A program made the translations under genes and the position numbers. The notes beneath the pieces are model-generated. The model was not told where the DNA came from and ran no database searches. It saw only the letters and a list, made by a program, of their open reading frames with translations. A DNA stretch of 32,897 nucleotides from Chloroflexota bacterium. Lineage in GTDB: Bacteria; Chloroflexota; Anaerolineae; DUEN01. The stretch spans positions 1 through 32,897 of the forward strand of contig JAADGJ010000066.1 of NCBI GenBank assembly GCA_013152435.1. Reading direction: 5' to 3'. Numbering within the stretch: position 1 is the first letter of the stretch; each line of letters begins with the position of its first letter. Positions 10,084-19,069 of the stretch are shown here, one piece after another.

Positions 10084-10323
10084 ATGAAGATCCGAATCGA
10101 GTACTGTGCCGCTTGAAACTACACGCCCAGAGCCGTCAGGATGACGGAACAGCTTCTGTCGGACTTCGAACCCCAGATCGAGGAGCTCACACTGATCCCC
10201 TCTGATGGCGGCGTCTATGAAGTTGAGGTAGACGGCGAGCTGATTTACTCGAAGAAACAGACGGGGCGCCACGCGGAGTACGAAGAGGTGAAGCAAGCGA
10301 TACAGAAGAAGCTCGGTCAATAG
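10084..10323 (+). CDS. SelW/Rdx-family selenoprotein with in-frame TGA (Sec11)
   Basis: The reading frame starts at ATG 10084 after AAGGAGGAG, runs through TGA at 10114-10116 and ends at TAG 10321-10323. Reading TGA as selenocysteine gives a 79-residue protein beginning MKIRIEYCAAUNYTPRAV. This is the SelW/SelT/SelH (Rdx) thioredoxin-like redox family, with the C-x-x-U motif at Cys8/Sec11 in the expected place. The conserved C-terminal part has a GGVYEVEVDGELIYSKKQTGR block, the family's G-x-FEV-x-V-x-G signature. A SECIS-like hairpin lies just after the TGA. An automatic caller would report only residues 20-79 from ATG 10141, losing the active site. It probably acts as a small cytoplasmic thiol/selenol oxidoreductase. 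SelA, SelB, SelD and tRNA-Sec are not in this window. A strong terminator follows, so it is a single-gene unit. Confidence 0.88.
10128..10158 (+). promoter_or_regulatory. bacterial SECIS-like hairpin
   Basis: CCGTC (10133-10137) pairs with GACGG (10143-10147) around the loop AGGAT. CAGA (10128-10131) with TCTG (10155-10158) may extend it. The loop begins 21 bases after the TGA and has a G at its second position. This agrees with the published bacterial SECIS model: a small apical loop with a G among its first two bases, 16-37 nt from the UGA. It overlaps the coding sequence, as bacterial elements do. Confidence 0.75.
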
Positions 10324-10344
10324 GGATCGGTCAGCAGAAAATCG

Positions 10345-10371
10345 AAAGCCCTCCCAAATGGGAGGGCTTTT
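10345..10371 (+). terminator. intrinsic terminator after the selenoprotein gene
   Basis: A perfect 11-bp stem (AAAGCCCTCCC, loop AAAT, GGGAGGGCTTT) ending in a run of four T residues. It starts 21 bases after the stop codon. The sequence is near-symmetric, so it may also terminate the convergent zinc-ribbon gene on the other strand. Confidence 0.92.
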
Positions 10372-10426
10372 ACTCATCATTTTGGAGACCACACCTGCAC
10401 AGGGGCACATCACGCCGCCTCGCGAT

Positions 10427-10804
10427 CTACTCCTCATGCACCTCCCACCGCCCCTGCACCTCCTCTCGGGAATGCCATCCTGAGGCATCCCAAACATCCC
10501 GCCGCTGCCAGAAGTGGATCGTGACGCGCGGTCGTCCATGAGGCGCGGCGGTGGTCTCCGGCGGCGATGCCGGCAGCAGGGCTCGCTCCAGGAGGCCGCG
10601 CAGGATGGCCACGCCGGCACGGGCGGCCAGGCCGACGACGCCCACGGCGATGGGCACAGCCGCGCGGGCGAGCAAGGCGGGCAACTGAGACCGGGTCGGG
10701 GCAGGCACGGCATCCGGGGACCGCCCGCAGCGCGGGCAACGGGGCTCCAACACCGGATAGGCAGCCCCACAATGCGGACACACTCTTTGAACAGAGGACG
10801 CCAT
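10427..10804 (-). CDS. zinc-ribbon protein with a central hydrophobic segment
   Basis: A 125-residue protein of unknown function. Two CxxC pairs near the N-terminus (CPHCGAAYPV and CPRCGRSP, about residues 9-29) form a zinc ribbon. A long hydrophobic stretch (about 40-70, rich in A, V, G and L) could be a membrane segment. The C-terminal part has VTIHFWQRRDVWDASGWHSREEVQGRW, aromatic and charged. I prefer ATG 10804 over ATG 10810 because GGAGG lies 7 bases before it but only one base before the earlier ATG. It converges on the selenoprotein gene and has its own good promoter. Confidence 0.6.
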   Translation of the reverse strand: MASSVQRVCPHCGAAYPVLEPRCPRCGRSPDAVPAPTRSQLPALLARAAVPIAVGVVGLAARAGVAILRGLLERALLPASPPETTAAPHGRPRVTIHFWQRRDVWDASGWHSREEVQGRWEVHEE

Positions 10805-10858
10805 TTCCATCCCTCCCCACCCGTTTCGGACACCCGATGAGCGCTCCCGTCAAGATGT

Positions 10859-10887
10859 AGTATAACCAATCGCTCGCCAGGTGCCAA
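10859..10887 (-). promoter_or_regulatory. sigma70-type promoter for the zinc-ribbon gene
   Basis: On the minus strand TTGGCA (10887-10882), a 17-base spacer and TATACT (10864-10859), about 55 bases before the chosen start codon. Confidence 0.75.
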
Positions 10888-10990
10888 CTTCCCGCAAAAG
10901 GCAACTGTTCGAAGCGCGCCAAAGAGCGGCTTCATGAACCACCAGTGTAACGCCGCCACCGCGGGCTGAGGGGCGAGTTTTCGAATAAAT

Positions 10991-11019
10991 TTGACAAACC
11001 ATAGGTTCTGACTTATACT
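10991..11019 (+). promoter_or_regulatory. strong sigma70-type promoter for tRNA-Ala and probably the T-box operon
   Basis: A perfect TTGACA (10991-10996), exactly 17 bases, TATACT (11014-11019). Transcription would start about 6-7 bases before the first tRNA-Ala. I see no convincing second promoter between this tRNA and the T-box leader and no terminator with a T-tract, so the ilvE-leuS operon may also start here. Confidence 0.85.
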
Positions 11020-11031
11020 TCGCCGTTGTGA

Positions 11032-11105
<74 letters not shown>

Positions 11106-11109
11106 TGGT

Positions 11110-11164
11110 TTATCGTCTGCGGCATAGGATCCGGCCCAGACGGATTCCATGCCCTAGGCGATAA
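11110..11164 (+). repeat. long near-perfect hairpin between tRNA-Ala and the T-box leader
   Basis: The arms 11110-11133 and 11141-11164 can pair over 24 positions with only two mismatches (C-C and A-C) and a few G-U pairs, around a 7-base loop GCCCAGA. No T-tract follows, so it is not a standard terminator. In a transcript from the tRNA promoter it would lie between the tRNA 3' end and T-box stem I and could be a ribonuclease III-type processing site. Confidence 0.7.
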
Positions 11165-11356
11165 GCGAACAGGCTGTGAACAGGAGTAGTAGGCCAGCCC
11201 CACAGCGAGTCGGGAAAGACCAGGTGGGAGCCCGATCACGGTGGCAATGGGGCCCGCCATAAAGGCCGAACTCGCCTGGGAGCCCTGGCCCTCAAACCTA
11301 CATTAGGGGACAGCGGGAGCGCCCGTTATCGCGCATAGAGCGGTCGGAGATTGCAC

Positions 11357-11431
<75 letters not shown>

Positions 11432-11469
11432 TACTCGCTAGCTCCGACAACCAGGGTGGTACCGCGGAG

Positions 11470-11508
11470 AACCCCTTCGTCCCTGAAGGCGATGGGGTTT
11501 TCTTCTTA
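11470..11508 (+). terminator. T-box-controlled intrinsic terminator
   Basis: AACCCC-T-TCG (11470-11479) pairs with CGA-T-GGGGTT (11490-11499) with one T-T mismatch, followed by a T-rich run to 11508. The loop holds CCCTG, which is the 3' arm of the antiterminator, so the two structures exclude each other. Confidence 0.8.
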
Positions 11509-11576
11509 TTATCAACCTATTCCGTTCAGGAAGTGATCGAATCACCCGCTCGCGACGTCAAAAGGAGGAAGATCCC

Positions 11577-12497
<921 letters not shown>

Positions 12498-12512
12498 TAA
12501 GGAGAGGACCCC

Positions 12513-12851
12513 ATGGCAGCGCCAGACATCGTCCGCTGGGCGGATGTGGAGCCGGTCGAGATGACGCCCGGCCTATGGCGTCGGACGCTGGGCACGGGTG
12601 AGCGCGGCATGGTGGTGGAGATCCGAGCGGAGGAGGGCAGCACCGTCCCGGAGCACTCCCACCCGGCCGAGCAGATCGGCTACGTGGTCTCCGGCCAGGT
12701 GGAACTCACCATCGACGGCACAGCCTACCGCTTCGGTCCAGGCGACAGCTACGCGATCCCTGGTGACACGCCCCACTCCGCACGATTCCTGAGCGCCTGC
12801 GTGCTGGCCGAATATTTCTCGCCGGTGCGCGACGAGTATCGGAGGAGATGA
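12513..12851 (+). CDS. small single-domain cupin protein
   Basis: A 112-residue single cupin barrel. Cupin motif 1 is HSHPAEQIGYVVSGQVEL (about 49-66), with the His-x-His pair and Glu that bind a metal. Motif 2 is PGDSYAIPGDTPHSA (about 76-90), with the third ligand His. Such small cupins bind metal and a small ligand; the reaction is unknown. It starts 15 bases after ilvE, with AAGGAGAGG before the ATG, and belongs to the T-box operon. Confidence 0.85.
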   Translation: MAAPDIVRWADVEPVEMTPGLWRRTLGTGERGMVVEIRAEEGSTVPEHSHPAEQIGYVVSGQVELTIDGTAYRFGPGDSYAIPGDTPHSARFLSACVLAEYFSPVRDEYRRR

Positions 12852-12852
12852 C

Positions 12853-13275
12853 GTGCGCTATCTGGCGCTGCTTGTGGCCCTGGTGGGCTTCATACGCCGG
12901 GGATGGACCTATTTCCAGGAGCGCATCGCGCCGGAGCTCTCATGCATGGCCCGTTCCCTGGCCGCCCTGGTCTACGGCTACCTGGCGACCACGATGGTGG
13001 GCTTGCTGGTGGCCAGCGGGTTCCTCATCGCCACCCGGCTCGGGCTCTCCGACGGCATCGAGTGGCGCCTGGGCCCCTACCTGATCTTCGCCGTCACACC
13101 GGGGGCGCTCGGCACCAATTTGCAGGGTGGACCGGGGCTGATCCTCCTGTCCGCCCTGGTGGGTTTCGCCGCCGCCTTCTGGGTCCGGATCCGCTGCGCC
13201 ATCCAGATCCGACGAGACGCGCAGGAACGGGAGAGGCAGAGGGCACAAGAGCGAGAGACGAGGAAGGCCGCGTAA
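12853..13275 (+). CDS. small integral membrane protein of unknown function
   Basis: A 140-residue protein starting with GTG one base after the cupin stop. Hydrophobic segments lie at about 1-14, 35-60, 70-88 and 94-112, consistent with three or four membrane spans. The C-terminal 30 residues are strongly charged (RRDAQERERQRAQERETRK) and probably form a cytoplasmic helix. I do not recognise a family. It shares the leucine T-box operon with ilvE and leuS, but that does not fix a role. Confidence 0.6.
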   Translation: MRYLALLVALVGFIRRGWTYFQERIAPELSCMARSLAALVYGYLATTMVGLLVASGFLIATRLGLSDGIEWRLGPYLIFAVTPGALGTNLQGGPGLILLSALVGFAAAFWVRIRCAIQIRRDAQERERQRAQERETRKAA

Positions 13276-13295
13276 GGCGGATTGCGGGCTATATG

Positions 13296-13351
13296 TTGCG
13301 CATTACGTGTTGCGTGTTGCGTATTGCGTGTTGCGTATTACGTATTGCGTA
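13296..13351 (+). repeat. eight tandem heptamers TTRCGYR
   Basis: Eight uninterrupted 7-base units in perfect register, 13296-13351: TTGCGCA, TTACGTG, TTGCGTG, TTGCGTA, TTGCGTG, TTGCGTA, TTACGTA, TTGCGTA. All fit TTRCGYR. They lie between the membrane protein gene and leuS, ending about 10 bases before the leuS ribosome binding site. The repeat is open in several frames and creates false N-terminal extensions for leuS. Confidence 0.95.
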
Positions 13352-13372
13352 ATTGAGCAAGGAGTGAAGCGG

Positions 13373-16207
13373 ATGAGCGACCGTTACGTACCGCAGGAGA
13401 TCGAACCCAAGTGGCAAAAGAAGTGGGAGGAGGAAGGGCTATACCGCACGGTCGAGGACCCGAATCGACCCAAGTGGTACTTCCTGACCATGCTGCCGTA
13501 TCCCAGCGGTGACCTTCATATCGGCCACTGGTATGCGATGACGCCTTCCGATGCCGCGGCGCGCTACAAGCGCATGAAGGGGTACAATGTCTTCTTCCCC
13601 ATCGGGTTCGACGCATTCGGGCTGCCGGCCGAGAACGCGGCTATCCGGCATGGCATCCATCCTGCGCAGTGGACGTACCAGAACATCGAACGCATGCGCC
13701 GCCAGCTCAGGTCCATGGGGGCCATGTGGGCCTGGGACCGGGAGGTGATCACCGCCGATCCCCGTTACTACCGGTGGACGCAATGGTTCTTCCTCAAATT
13801 CTATGAGAACGGGCTGGCCTACCGGGACTTCATACCGGTCGACTTCTGCCCCACCTGCAACACGACGCTGGCCCGCGAGCAGGTGTGGGGCGAAGATCGC
13901 CACTGCGAGCGCTGCGGCACGCCGGTCATCAAGAAGGAGCTGAACCAGTGGCTCTTCCGCATCACCAAGTACGCGGAGGAGCTCCTGGACTTCTCCAAGA
14001 TCGATTGGCCGGAGCGCGTCAAGGTCATGCAGACCAACTGGATCGGCCGCAGCGAGGGGGCCGAGGTCGTCTTCAAGATCGCACCGGAGTTCCTGCCGGA
14101 TGGCGCCGATCCGTCCGAGGGGGACATGGTGGTGTTCACCACCCGGCCGGACACGCTGTGGGGCGCCACGTTCATGGTGCTCTCCCCGGAGCATCCGCTG
14201 GTGGATCGGATCACCACGCCGGAGCACCGGCAGGAGGTAGAGGCTTACCAGAAACAGGCCGCCCGGCTGGATGAGATCACCCGCACATCCAAGGAGCGGG
14301 AGAAGACGGGCGTCTTCATCGGCGCATACGCCATCAACCCCGTAAACGGCGAACGCATCCCCGTGTGGATCGCCGACTACGTGCTGATGACCTACGGAAC
14401 CGGCGCCATCATGGCCGTGCCCGCCCACGACGATCGCGACTACGAGTTCGCGCTGAAGTTCGGGCTGCCCATCATCCCGGTCATCGATCGCACGGACGGA
14501 CGGGCGAAGAGCCTGATCCGGCCGGGCGCCGTAGCCGAGGGCTTCATCGATCGCCTGCGGGAGGAGGGCTCCTCGCTCCAGGAGACGGACGAAGGCATCC
14601 TGGTCACGCTGGAGGGGGATGAGCAGGTCGATCGCTATGCGGCGCTGATCCGAGGAAACGTCCAGCCCGGGCACTGGTGCGAGATCGTGGGGCGTCGCTG
14701 GGAGTTCATCTTCCCCGACGGGACGTTGACGCTGGATTCGATCGCCGCGGATCGGGAGATCCTGCGACGCTGTCAGGCGCTGGACCCATCCCTGCAGGAT
14801 CGCCGCACCACCATGGAGATGTTGAACGCCGTCCAGGGCTATCGGGATATCCTGTTCCACGCCGAATACGGCACCATGATCCACTCCGGCCCGTTCAGCG
14901 GCACGCCCGGCGACGTGGCGGTGAAGCGGGTCACCGAATGGCTGGAGGAGCAGGGCATCGGCAAGTTCGCCGTGAATTACCGGCTGCGGGACTGGCTGAT
15001 CAGCCGACAGCGCATGTGGGGCGCGCCCATCCCCATCATCTACTGTCCCAAATGCGGGACCGTGCCCGTGCCGTACGAGGATCTGCCGGTGCTGCTGCCC
15101 GACGACGCGGAGTTCCTGCCCACCGGCGAAAGCCCGCTCAAATATCACGAGGGGTTCCGATACGTGAAGTGTCCCAAGTGCGGCGGCGATGCCGAACGCG
15201 AGACGGACACCATGGACACCTTCGTGTGCTCCTCCTGGTATCACTATGCCTATGTGAGCCCCTACTACAAGGCGGGCGAGCCCATCGGCCCCGACGACAA
15301 GCCGTTCGACCCGGAGAAGGGGGAATACTGGCTGCCGGTGGACCAATACACGGGCGGCATCGAGCACGCCACCATGCACCTGCTGTATACCCGGTTCTTC
15401 ACCAAGGCCATGCGGGACATGGGCATCGTGGACTTCGACGAGCCCATGCTGCGGCTGTTCAACCAGGGCACGATCCTGGGCGAGGACGGCGAGAAGATGT
15501 CCAAATCCCGCGGCAACGTCATCGCCCCGGACGACCTGGTGGAACGCTACGGGGCCGACACGGTGCGAGCGTACCTGATGTTTATCGGCCCGTGGGATCA
15601 GGGCGGGCCATGGAACTCCCAGGGCATCGAGGGCGTGCGCCGGTTCCTGGACCGGGTGTGGAGCACGGTGACGGAGCCCCCGGCCCGGCCCGCCGACGGC
15701 CAGCCGTCCGAGGAGGACGTTCGGGCGCTGCGCCGTAAGACCCATCAGACGATCCGCAAGGTGACACATGACATCGAGAACTTCCGGTTCAACACGATGA
15801 TCGCGGCGCTGATGGAGTTCAACAACTACCTGATGAAGGCCAAGGAGACGGCCGTGTACGGCACGGCCGCGTGGGATGAGGCCATCGACAACCTGCTCCT
15901 GATGATGGCGCCCTCCATGCCGCACATCAGCGAGGAGCTATGGCAGCGGCGGCATCCCGGTCCCAGCATTCACGTGCAGCCCTGGCCGGAATGGGACGAG
16001 GAGATCGCCAGGGAGGAGACGATCACGCTGGTCGTGCAGGTGAACGGCCGCGTGCGGGACCGGATCGAGGTGCCCGTCGACATCACGGAGGAGCAGGCCA
16101 AGGAGCTGGCGCTGGCCTCAAAGGGAGCGCAGCGCCACACGACCGGCAAGGAGATCGTGAAGATCATCTACGCGCCGGGCCGGCTGGTGAACATCGTCGT
16201 CCGATAG
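13373..16207 (+). CDS. leuS: leucyl-tRNA synthetase with a large extra insertion
   Basis: Charges tRNA-Leu with leucine. The 944-residue class I synthetase has HIGH at 49-52 and KMSKS at 708-712. Zinc-type Cys pairs are visible in CPTC/CERCG and again in CPKCG/CPKCGG. The CP1 editing domain has the Thr-rich TTRPDTLWGAT and the late AVPAHDDRDYEFA. Residues ~375-495 are about 115-120 residues longer than ordinary bacterial LeuS at this place, which explains the length. The C-terminal anticodon-binding and final domains are intact. ATG 13373 follows AAGGAG; upstream frames only translate the heptamer repeat. It closes the T-box operon, consistent with leucine control, and a terminator follows. 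Confidence 0.96.
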   Translation: MSDRYVPQEIEPKWQKKWEEEGLYRTVEDPNRPKWYFLTMLPYPSGDLHIGHWYAMTPSDAAARYKRMKGYNVFFPIGFDAFGLPAENAAIRHGIHPAQWTYQNIERMRRQLRSMGAMWAWDREVITADPRYYRWTQWFFLKFYENGLAYRDFIPVDFCPTCNTTLAREQVWGEDRHCERCGTPVIKKELNQWLFRITKYAEELLDFSKIDWPERVKVMQTNWIGRSEGAEVVFKIAPEFLPDGADPSEGDMVVFTTRPDTLWGATFMVLSPEHPLVDRITTPEHRQEVEAYQKQAARLDEITRTSKEREKTGVFIGAYAINPVNGERIPVWIADYVLMTYGTGAIMAVPAHDDRDYEFALKFGLPIIPVIDRTDGRAKSLIRPGAVAEGFIDRLREEGSSLQETDEGILVTLEGDEQVDRYAALIRGNVQPGHWCEIVGRRWEFIFPDGTLTLDSIAADREILRRCQALDPSLQDRRTTMEMLNAVQGYRDILFHAEYGTMIHSGPFSGTPGDVAVKRVTEWLEEQGIGKFAVNYRLRDWLISRQRMWGAPIPIIYCPKCGTVPVPYEDLPVLLPDDAEFLPTGESPLKYHEGFRYVKCPKCGGDAERETDTMDTFVCSSWYHYAYVSPYYKAGEPIGPDDKPFDPEKGEYWLPVDQYTGGIEHATMHLLYTRFFTKAMRDMGIVDFDEPMLRLFNQGTILGEDGEKMSKSRGNVIAPDDLVERYGADTVRAYLMFIGPWDQGGPWNSQGIEGVRRFLDRVWSTVTEPPARPADGQPSEEDVRALRRKTHQTIRKVTHDIENFRFNTMIAALMEFNNYLMKAKETAVYGTAAWDEAIDNLLLMMAPSMPHISEELWQRRHPGPSIHVQPWPEWDEEIAREETITLVVQVNGRVRDRIEVPVDITEEQAKELALASKGAQRHTTGKEIVKIIYAPGRLVNIVVR

Positions 16208-16228
16208 CAGGATCGCTACCGACGAGAC

Positions 16229-16255
16229 AGGGGGCGCCAAGCCCCCTTTTTCTTT
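16229..16255 (+). terminator. intrinsic terminator after leuS
   Basis: Stem GGGGGC (16230-16235) with GCCCCC (16241-16246), loop GCCAA, extended by an A-T pair, then a T-rich tract TTTTTCTTT. The next gene's ribosome binding site begins right after the T-tract. Confidence 0.9.
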
Positions 16256-16265
16256 GGGAGGTTCC

Positions 16266-16970
16266 ATGTTACTGGAAGACTGCAATTGGATGCAAGTCGA
16301 GGAGTATGTACAGCGCGACGATCGCATCGTGCTGGTGCTCGGATCCACGGAGCAGCACGGCTATCTCAGCCTGCAGACGGACACGCGCATCCCGTACGCG
16401 CTGGCCCGGGAGGTGGGGGAACGGGCGAACGTGCTGGTGGCGCCGCCCATTCCGTTCGGGGTCTCCCCCTACTTCCTGCGCTACCCGGGGACCATCTCGC
16501 TGCGAATCACCACGCTGCTGGCCATAGTAGAGGACGTGGTGCGATCGCTTTATCATCAGGGATTCCGTCGGGTGTTCGTCATCAACGGCCACGGCGGCAA
16601 CGCGCCGGTACAAGGCTATCTGCGGGAACTGGCGAATGAGCTGCCGGGGCTGCGGGCGCACATGGTGGAGTGGTGGCGACTGCCGGCCGTGCAGGAGGCC
16701 TGCGCCGATCTGCCCACGCCACCCACCCACGCCAACTACCTGGAGAACTTCCCGTTCACCCGGCTGCCGGGTGTGACGCTGCCGGATGATCCCAAGCCAC
16801 CCGTCGCGTTGGAGGTGATCGAGGGGGCGGACCGGGTACGTGCGTTGTTGGGCGATGGCTCCTTCGGCGGCGCGTACCAGCTGGACGACGCGACCATGGA
16901 TCGCATCTTCGAGGCCGCCGTGGACGCGCTGCTGGAGGAACTGGATAAACTGGGCCCGGCCGGGCGCTAA
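16266..16970 (+). CDS. creatininase-family amidohydrolase
   Basis: A 234-residue metal-dependent hydrolase of the creatininase/MftE/ArfB superfamily. The metal-binding motifs are clear: GSTEQHG (Glu and His ligands, about 28-34), QTDT (Asp, about 40-43) and VINGHGGN (about 108-115). The family cleaves cyclic or linear amides such as creatinine or formamidopyrimidines and clips peptide precursors; the substrate here is unknown and no mycofactocin or flavin genes are adjacent. ATG 16266 is chosen because GGGAGG lies 6 bases before it; an in-frame TTG at 16254 would lie in the terminator T-tract. Confidence 0.85.
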   Translation: MLLEDCNWMQVEEYVQRDDRIVLVLGSTEQHGYLSLQTDTRIPYALAREVGERANVLVAPPIPFGVSPYFLRYPGTISLRITTLLAIVEDVVRSLYHQGFRRVFVINGHGGNAPVQGYLRELANELPGLRAHMVEWWRLPAVQEACADLPTPPTHANYLENFPFTRLPGVTLPDDPKPPVALEVIEGADRVRALLGDGSFGGAYQLDDATMDRIFEAAVDALLEELDKLGPAGR

Positions 16971-17045
16971 GCAGCCACAGGGTGCCGCCCTAGGGATCGT
17001 CCCCACTTGAGAGGAGCCAGCGGGCGATCACCAGGACAATCCGTC

Positions 17046-17074
17046 TTGACAATGTTCCAAGCACGAGCTAGAAT
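17046..17074 (+). promoter_or_regulatory. sigma70-type promoter for ridA
   Basis: A perfect TTGACA (17046-17051), 17 bases, TAGAAT (17069-17074), followed by a leader of about 30 bases and AAGGAG before the ATG. Confidence 0.85.
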
Positions 17075-17109
17075 GTCCCCAGAGATACAGAGCAAGGAGA
17101 TGTGCATTC

Positions 17110-17490
17110 ATGGAGCGCGAGATCATCGCCACGGATCGCGCACCTGCCGCGGTGGGGCCCTACTCCCAGGCCGTGCGGGTGGGCGATTTCGTATTTACCG
17201 CCGGACAGATCGGCATCGATCCGGCCACCGGTAAGCTGCGCGAGGGTCTGGAGGCGCAGACCCGACAGATCCTGGACAACCTGCAAGCCGTGCTGGAGGC
17301 CGCCGGCAGCGGCCTGGAGCACGTCATCAAAACCACCATCTTCCTCACCGACATCGCCGACTTCGCCGCCGTCAACGCCGTGTATGCCACGGCCTTTCCA
17401 GAGCGACCGCCAGCTCGCTCCACCGTACAGGTCGCCGCCCTCCCCCTGGGCGCGCTGGTGGAGATCGAGGCTGTCGCCCTGGTACGCTAG
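17110..17490 (+). CDS. ridA: RidA (YjgF/YER057c/UK114) family enamine/imine deaminase
   Basis: A 126-residue cytoplasmic protein that hydrolyses reactive enamine/imine intermediates such as 2-aminoacrylate, protecting PLP enzymes. The family signature is complete: [28 protein letters not shown] at the N-terminus, the conserved Arg in [25 protein letters not shown], and [21 protein letters not shown]. Length is exactly that of the family. It stands alone between its own promoter and the promoter of the S1 gene. Functionally it fits with the ThrC and IlvE PLP enzymes elsewhere in the window, but it is not in their operons. Confidence 0.95.
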   Translation: MEREIIATDRAPAAVGPYSQAVRVGDFVFTAGQIGIDPATGKLREGLEAQTRQILDNLQAVLEAAGSGLEHVIKTTIFLTDIADFAAVNAVYATAFPERPPARSTVQVAALPLGALVEIEAVALVR

Positions 17491-17525
17491 CACGTGTCAT
17501 CGCCCTCTTTGCTCGCGCGAGGCGT

Positions 17526-17554
17526 TTGCATCTCGTGGGGAAAGGGGGTATAAT
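17526..17554 (+). promoter_or_regulatory. sigma70-type promoter for the S1-domain gene
   Basis: TTGCAT (17526-17531), a 17-base spacer and a perfect TATAAT (17549-17554). AGGAGGAG lies between the promoter and the ATG at 17588. Confidence 0.85.
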
Positions 17555-17587
17555 GCTTTTACCCTTCAGGAGGAGAAGCAGGCACGC

Positions 17588-18931
17588 ATGGAACACGTGG
17601 ATAACGCCCAGCCCGCCCCAGAGGAGCAGGGGAGCGCCGTTCCACCTCTACTCGAGGAGGAAGTACCCGAAGAACAAGATGTCCATCCCATGGCTGAGCT
17701 GCTGGACGCCGAGGATTTCAGCGACTTTCAACCCCGCACAGGCGAGATCCGAGACGGCGTCATCGTCAGCATCAGCCCCACCGAGATCCTGATCGACATC
17801 GGTGCCAAGACCGAAGGTATCGTCTCCGGCCGTGAATTGGAGCGGCTCGGCCCTGAGATCGAACAGCTCAAGCCGGGAGACCCCGTCGTCGCCTACGTCG
17901 TCAGGCCCGAGGACAAGGACGGCAACGTTGTCCTATCCCTGACTCGGGCGCAGCAGGAGCGCGATTGGCGACGAGCGGAGGAGTTGCTCCGCACCCAGGA
18001 GGTCTTCGAAGGCGTTGTCAGCGGTTACAACCGCGGCGGCCTCATCGTGAAACTGGGCAAAGTGCGAGGATTCGTCCCCAGGTCTCAGCTCTCCAACACA
18101 CACCGCACCGAACAGACCGAGGAGGGCGATCCCGACGAGCCCTGGTGGGCCAGCATGGTTGGCACCACGCTGCAGCTGAAGGTCATCGAGCTGGACCGCC
18201 GCCGGAACCGTCTGATCCTGTCCGAGCGACAGGCGCTGCGCGAGTGGCGCAAGCATCAGAAGGAACGCCTTCTGGAAACCTTGAAGAAGGGGGACCGCGT
18301 CCGGGGACGAGTGAGCAGCCTAGCCAACTTCGGCGCCTTCGTCGATCTGGGTGGCGCAGACGGCCTGATCCATCTCTCCGAGTTGTCCTGGGAGCGGGTC
18401 AGCCATCCCAAAGAGGTGTTGAAGGTCGGGCAGGAAGTCGAGGTTGAGGTCATCAACGTCGACAAGGAGCGCAAGCGCATTGGATTGAGCTTGCGTCGAT
18501 TGCAACCCGAGCCGTGGAGTGTGGTGCACGAGAAGTTCGCCGTTGGGCAACTGGTCGAGGGCACCATTACCAAGTTAATGGACTTCGGCGCCTTCGCTCG
18601 CATCGATGACGGCATCGAGGGACTGATCCACATCTCCGAGCTCTCCGACGAACGCATCGGCCACCCCAGTGAAGTGGTCCAAGAGGGCGAGACCTACACG
18701 CTTCGCATCATCCGTATCGAGCCGCACCGTCGGCGCATCGGCCTCAGCTTGAAGCAGGTCGACGAGGACCGGTACGCGGAGTACGATTGGCGCGAAGCGG
18801 ACGACGAGGAAGAGGAGTGGGCACCCGCCCTGGCGGCCGAGGAAGAGGATGACGCGACGCCCGCGTCATCGGAAGAGCCGGACGAGGCTTACGAGGACGA
18901 AGCTGCCGGGGGAGAGGAAGACGAAGCGTAG
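17588..18931 (+). CDS. rpsA: 30S ribosomal protein S1-type protein with four S1 domains
   Basis: A 447-residue RNA-binding protein. After an acidic N-terminal segment (about 1-45), four S1/OB domains follow: about 51-123, 137-218, 230-302 and 318-390. The third and fourth carry the classical [20 protein letters not shown] and [21 protein letters not shown] cores. The last ~45 residues are almost all Glu, Asp and Ala. Four-domain S1 proteins are usual outside Proteobacteria, where six is common; they help mRNA binding to the 30S subunit. The ATG at 17588 follows AGGAGGAG and a good promoter. An open frame extends far upstream across ridA, but there it is only the ridA shadow. Confidence 0.93.
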   Translation: MEHVDNAQPAPEEQGSAVPPLLEEEVPEEQDVHPMAELLDAEDFSDFQPRTGEIRDGVIVSISPTEILIDIGAKTEGIVSGRELERLGPEIEQLKPGDPVVAYVVRPEDKDGNVVLSLTRAQQERDWRRAEELLRTQEVFEGVVSGYNRGGLIVKLGKVRGFVPRSQLSNTHRTEQTEEGDPDEPWWASMVGTTLQLKVIELDRRRNRLILSERQALREWRKHQKERLLETLKKGDRVRGRVSSLANFGAFVDLGGADGLIHLSELSWERVSHPKEVLKVGQEVEVEVINVDKERKRIGLSLRRLQPEPWSVVHEKFAVGQLVEGTITKLMDFGAFARIDDGIEGLIHISELSDERIGHPSEVVQEGETYTLRIIRIEPHRRRIGLSLKQVDEDRYAEYDWREADDEEEEWAPALAAEEEDDATPASSEEPDEAYEDEAAGGEEDEA

Positions 18932-19069
18932 CAACACACCAGGCGAGCAGCTTTCGGCCTCAGGGTTGACCGATCGCACCTCCCGTCAACGCCTGTGGCC
19001 GCGCGAGCCAAAGTAATCGAAATATCACCCCGGATCCAGCTACCGTCCGGGTCGCTATGTCATCAAGCG

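Noticed and set aside
9996-10205. Plus-strand 69-codon frame overlapping the selenoprotein gene
   Set aside because: It is out of frame with the SelW sequence, has no ribosome binding site and no recognisable product.
10141-10323. 60-codon gene starting at ATG 10141
   Set aside because: This is only the part of the selenoprotein gene after the TGA. The start lies in the SECIS-like loop and lacks a ribosome binding site.
13296-13351. CRISPR array
   Set aside because: The units are 7 bases long and contiguous with no spacers, and no cas genes are present.
13307-13372. Longer leuS start and cysteine-rich peptides in the heptamer region
   Set aside because: The residues are simply translations of the tandem heptamers; LeuS homology starts at ATG 13373.
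17102-17587. Upstream extension of the S1-protein frame
   Set aside because: It is the shadow of ridA in another frame; the S1 promoter and ribosome binding site lie after it.
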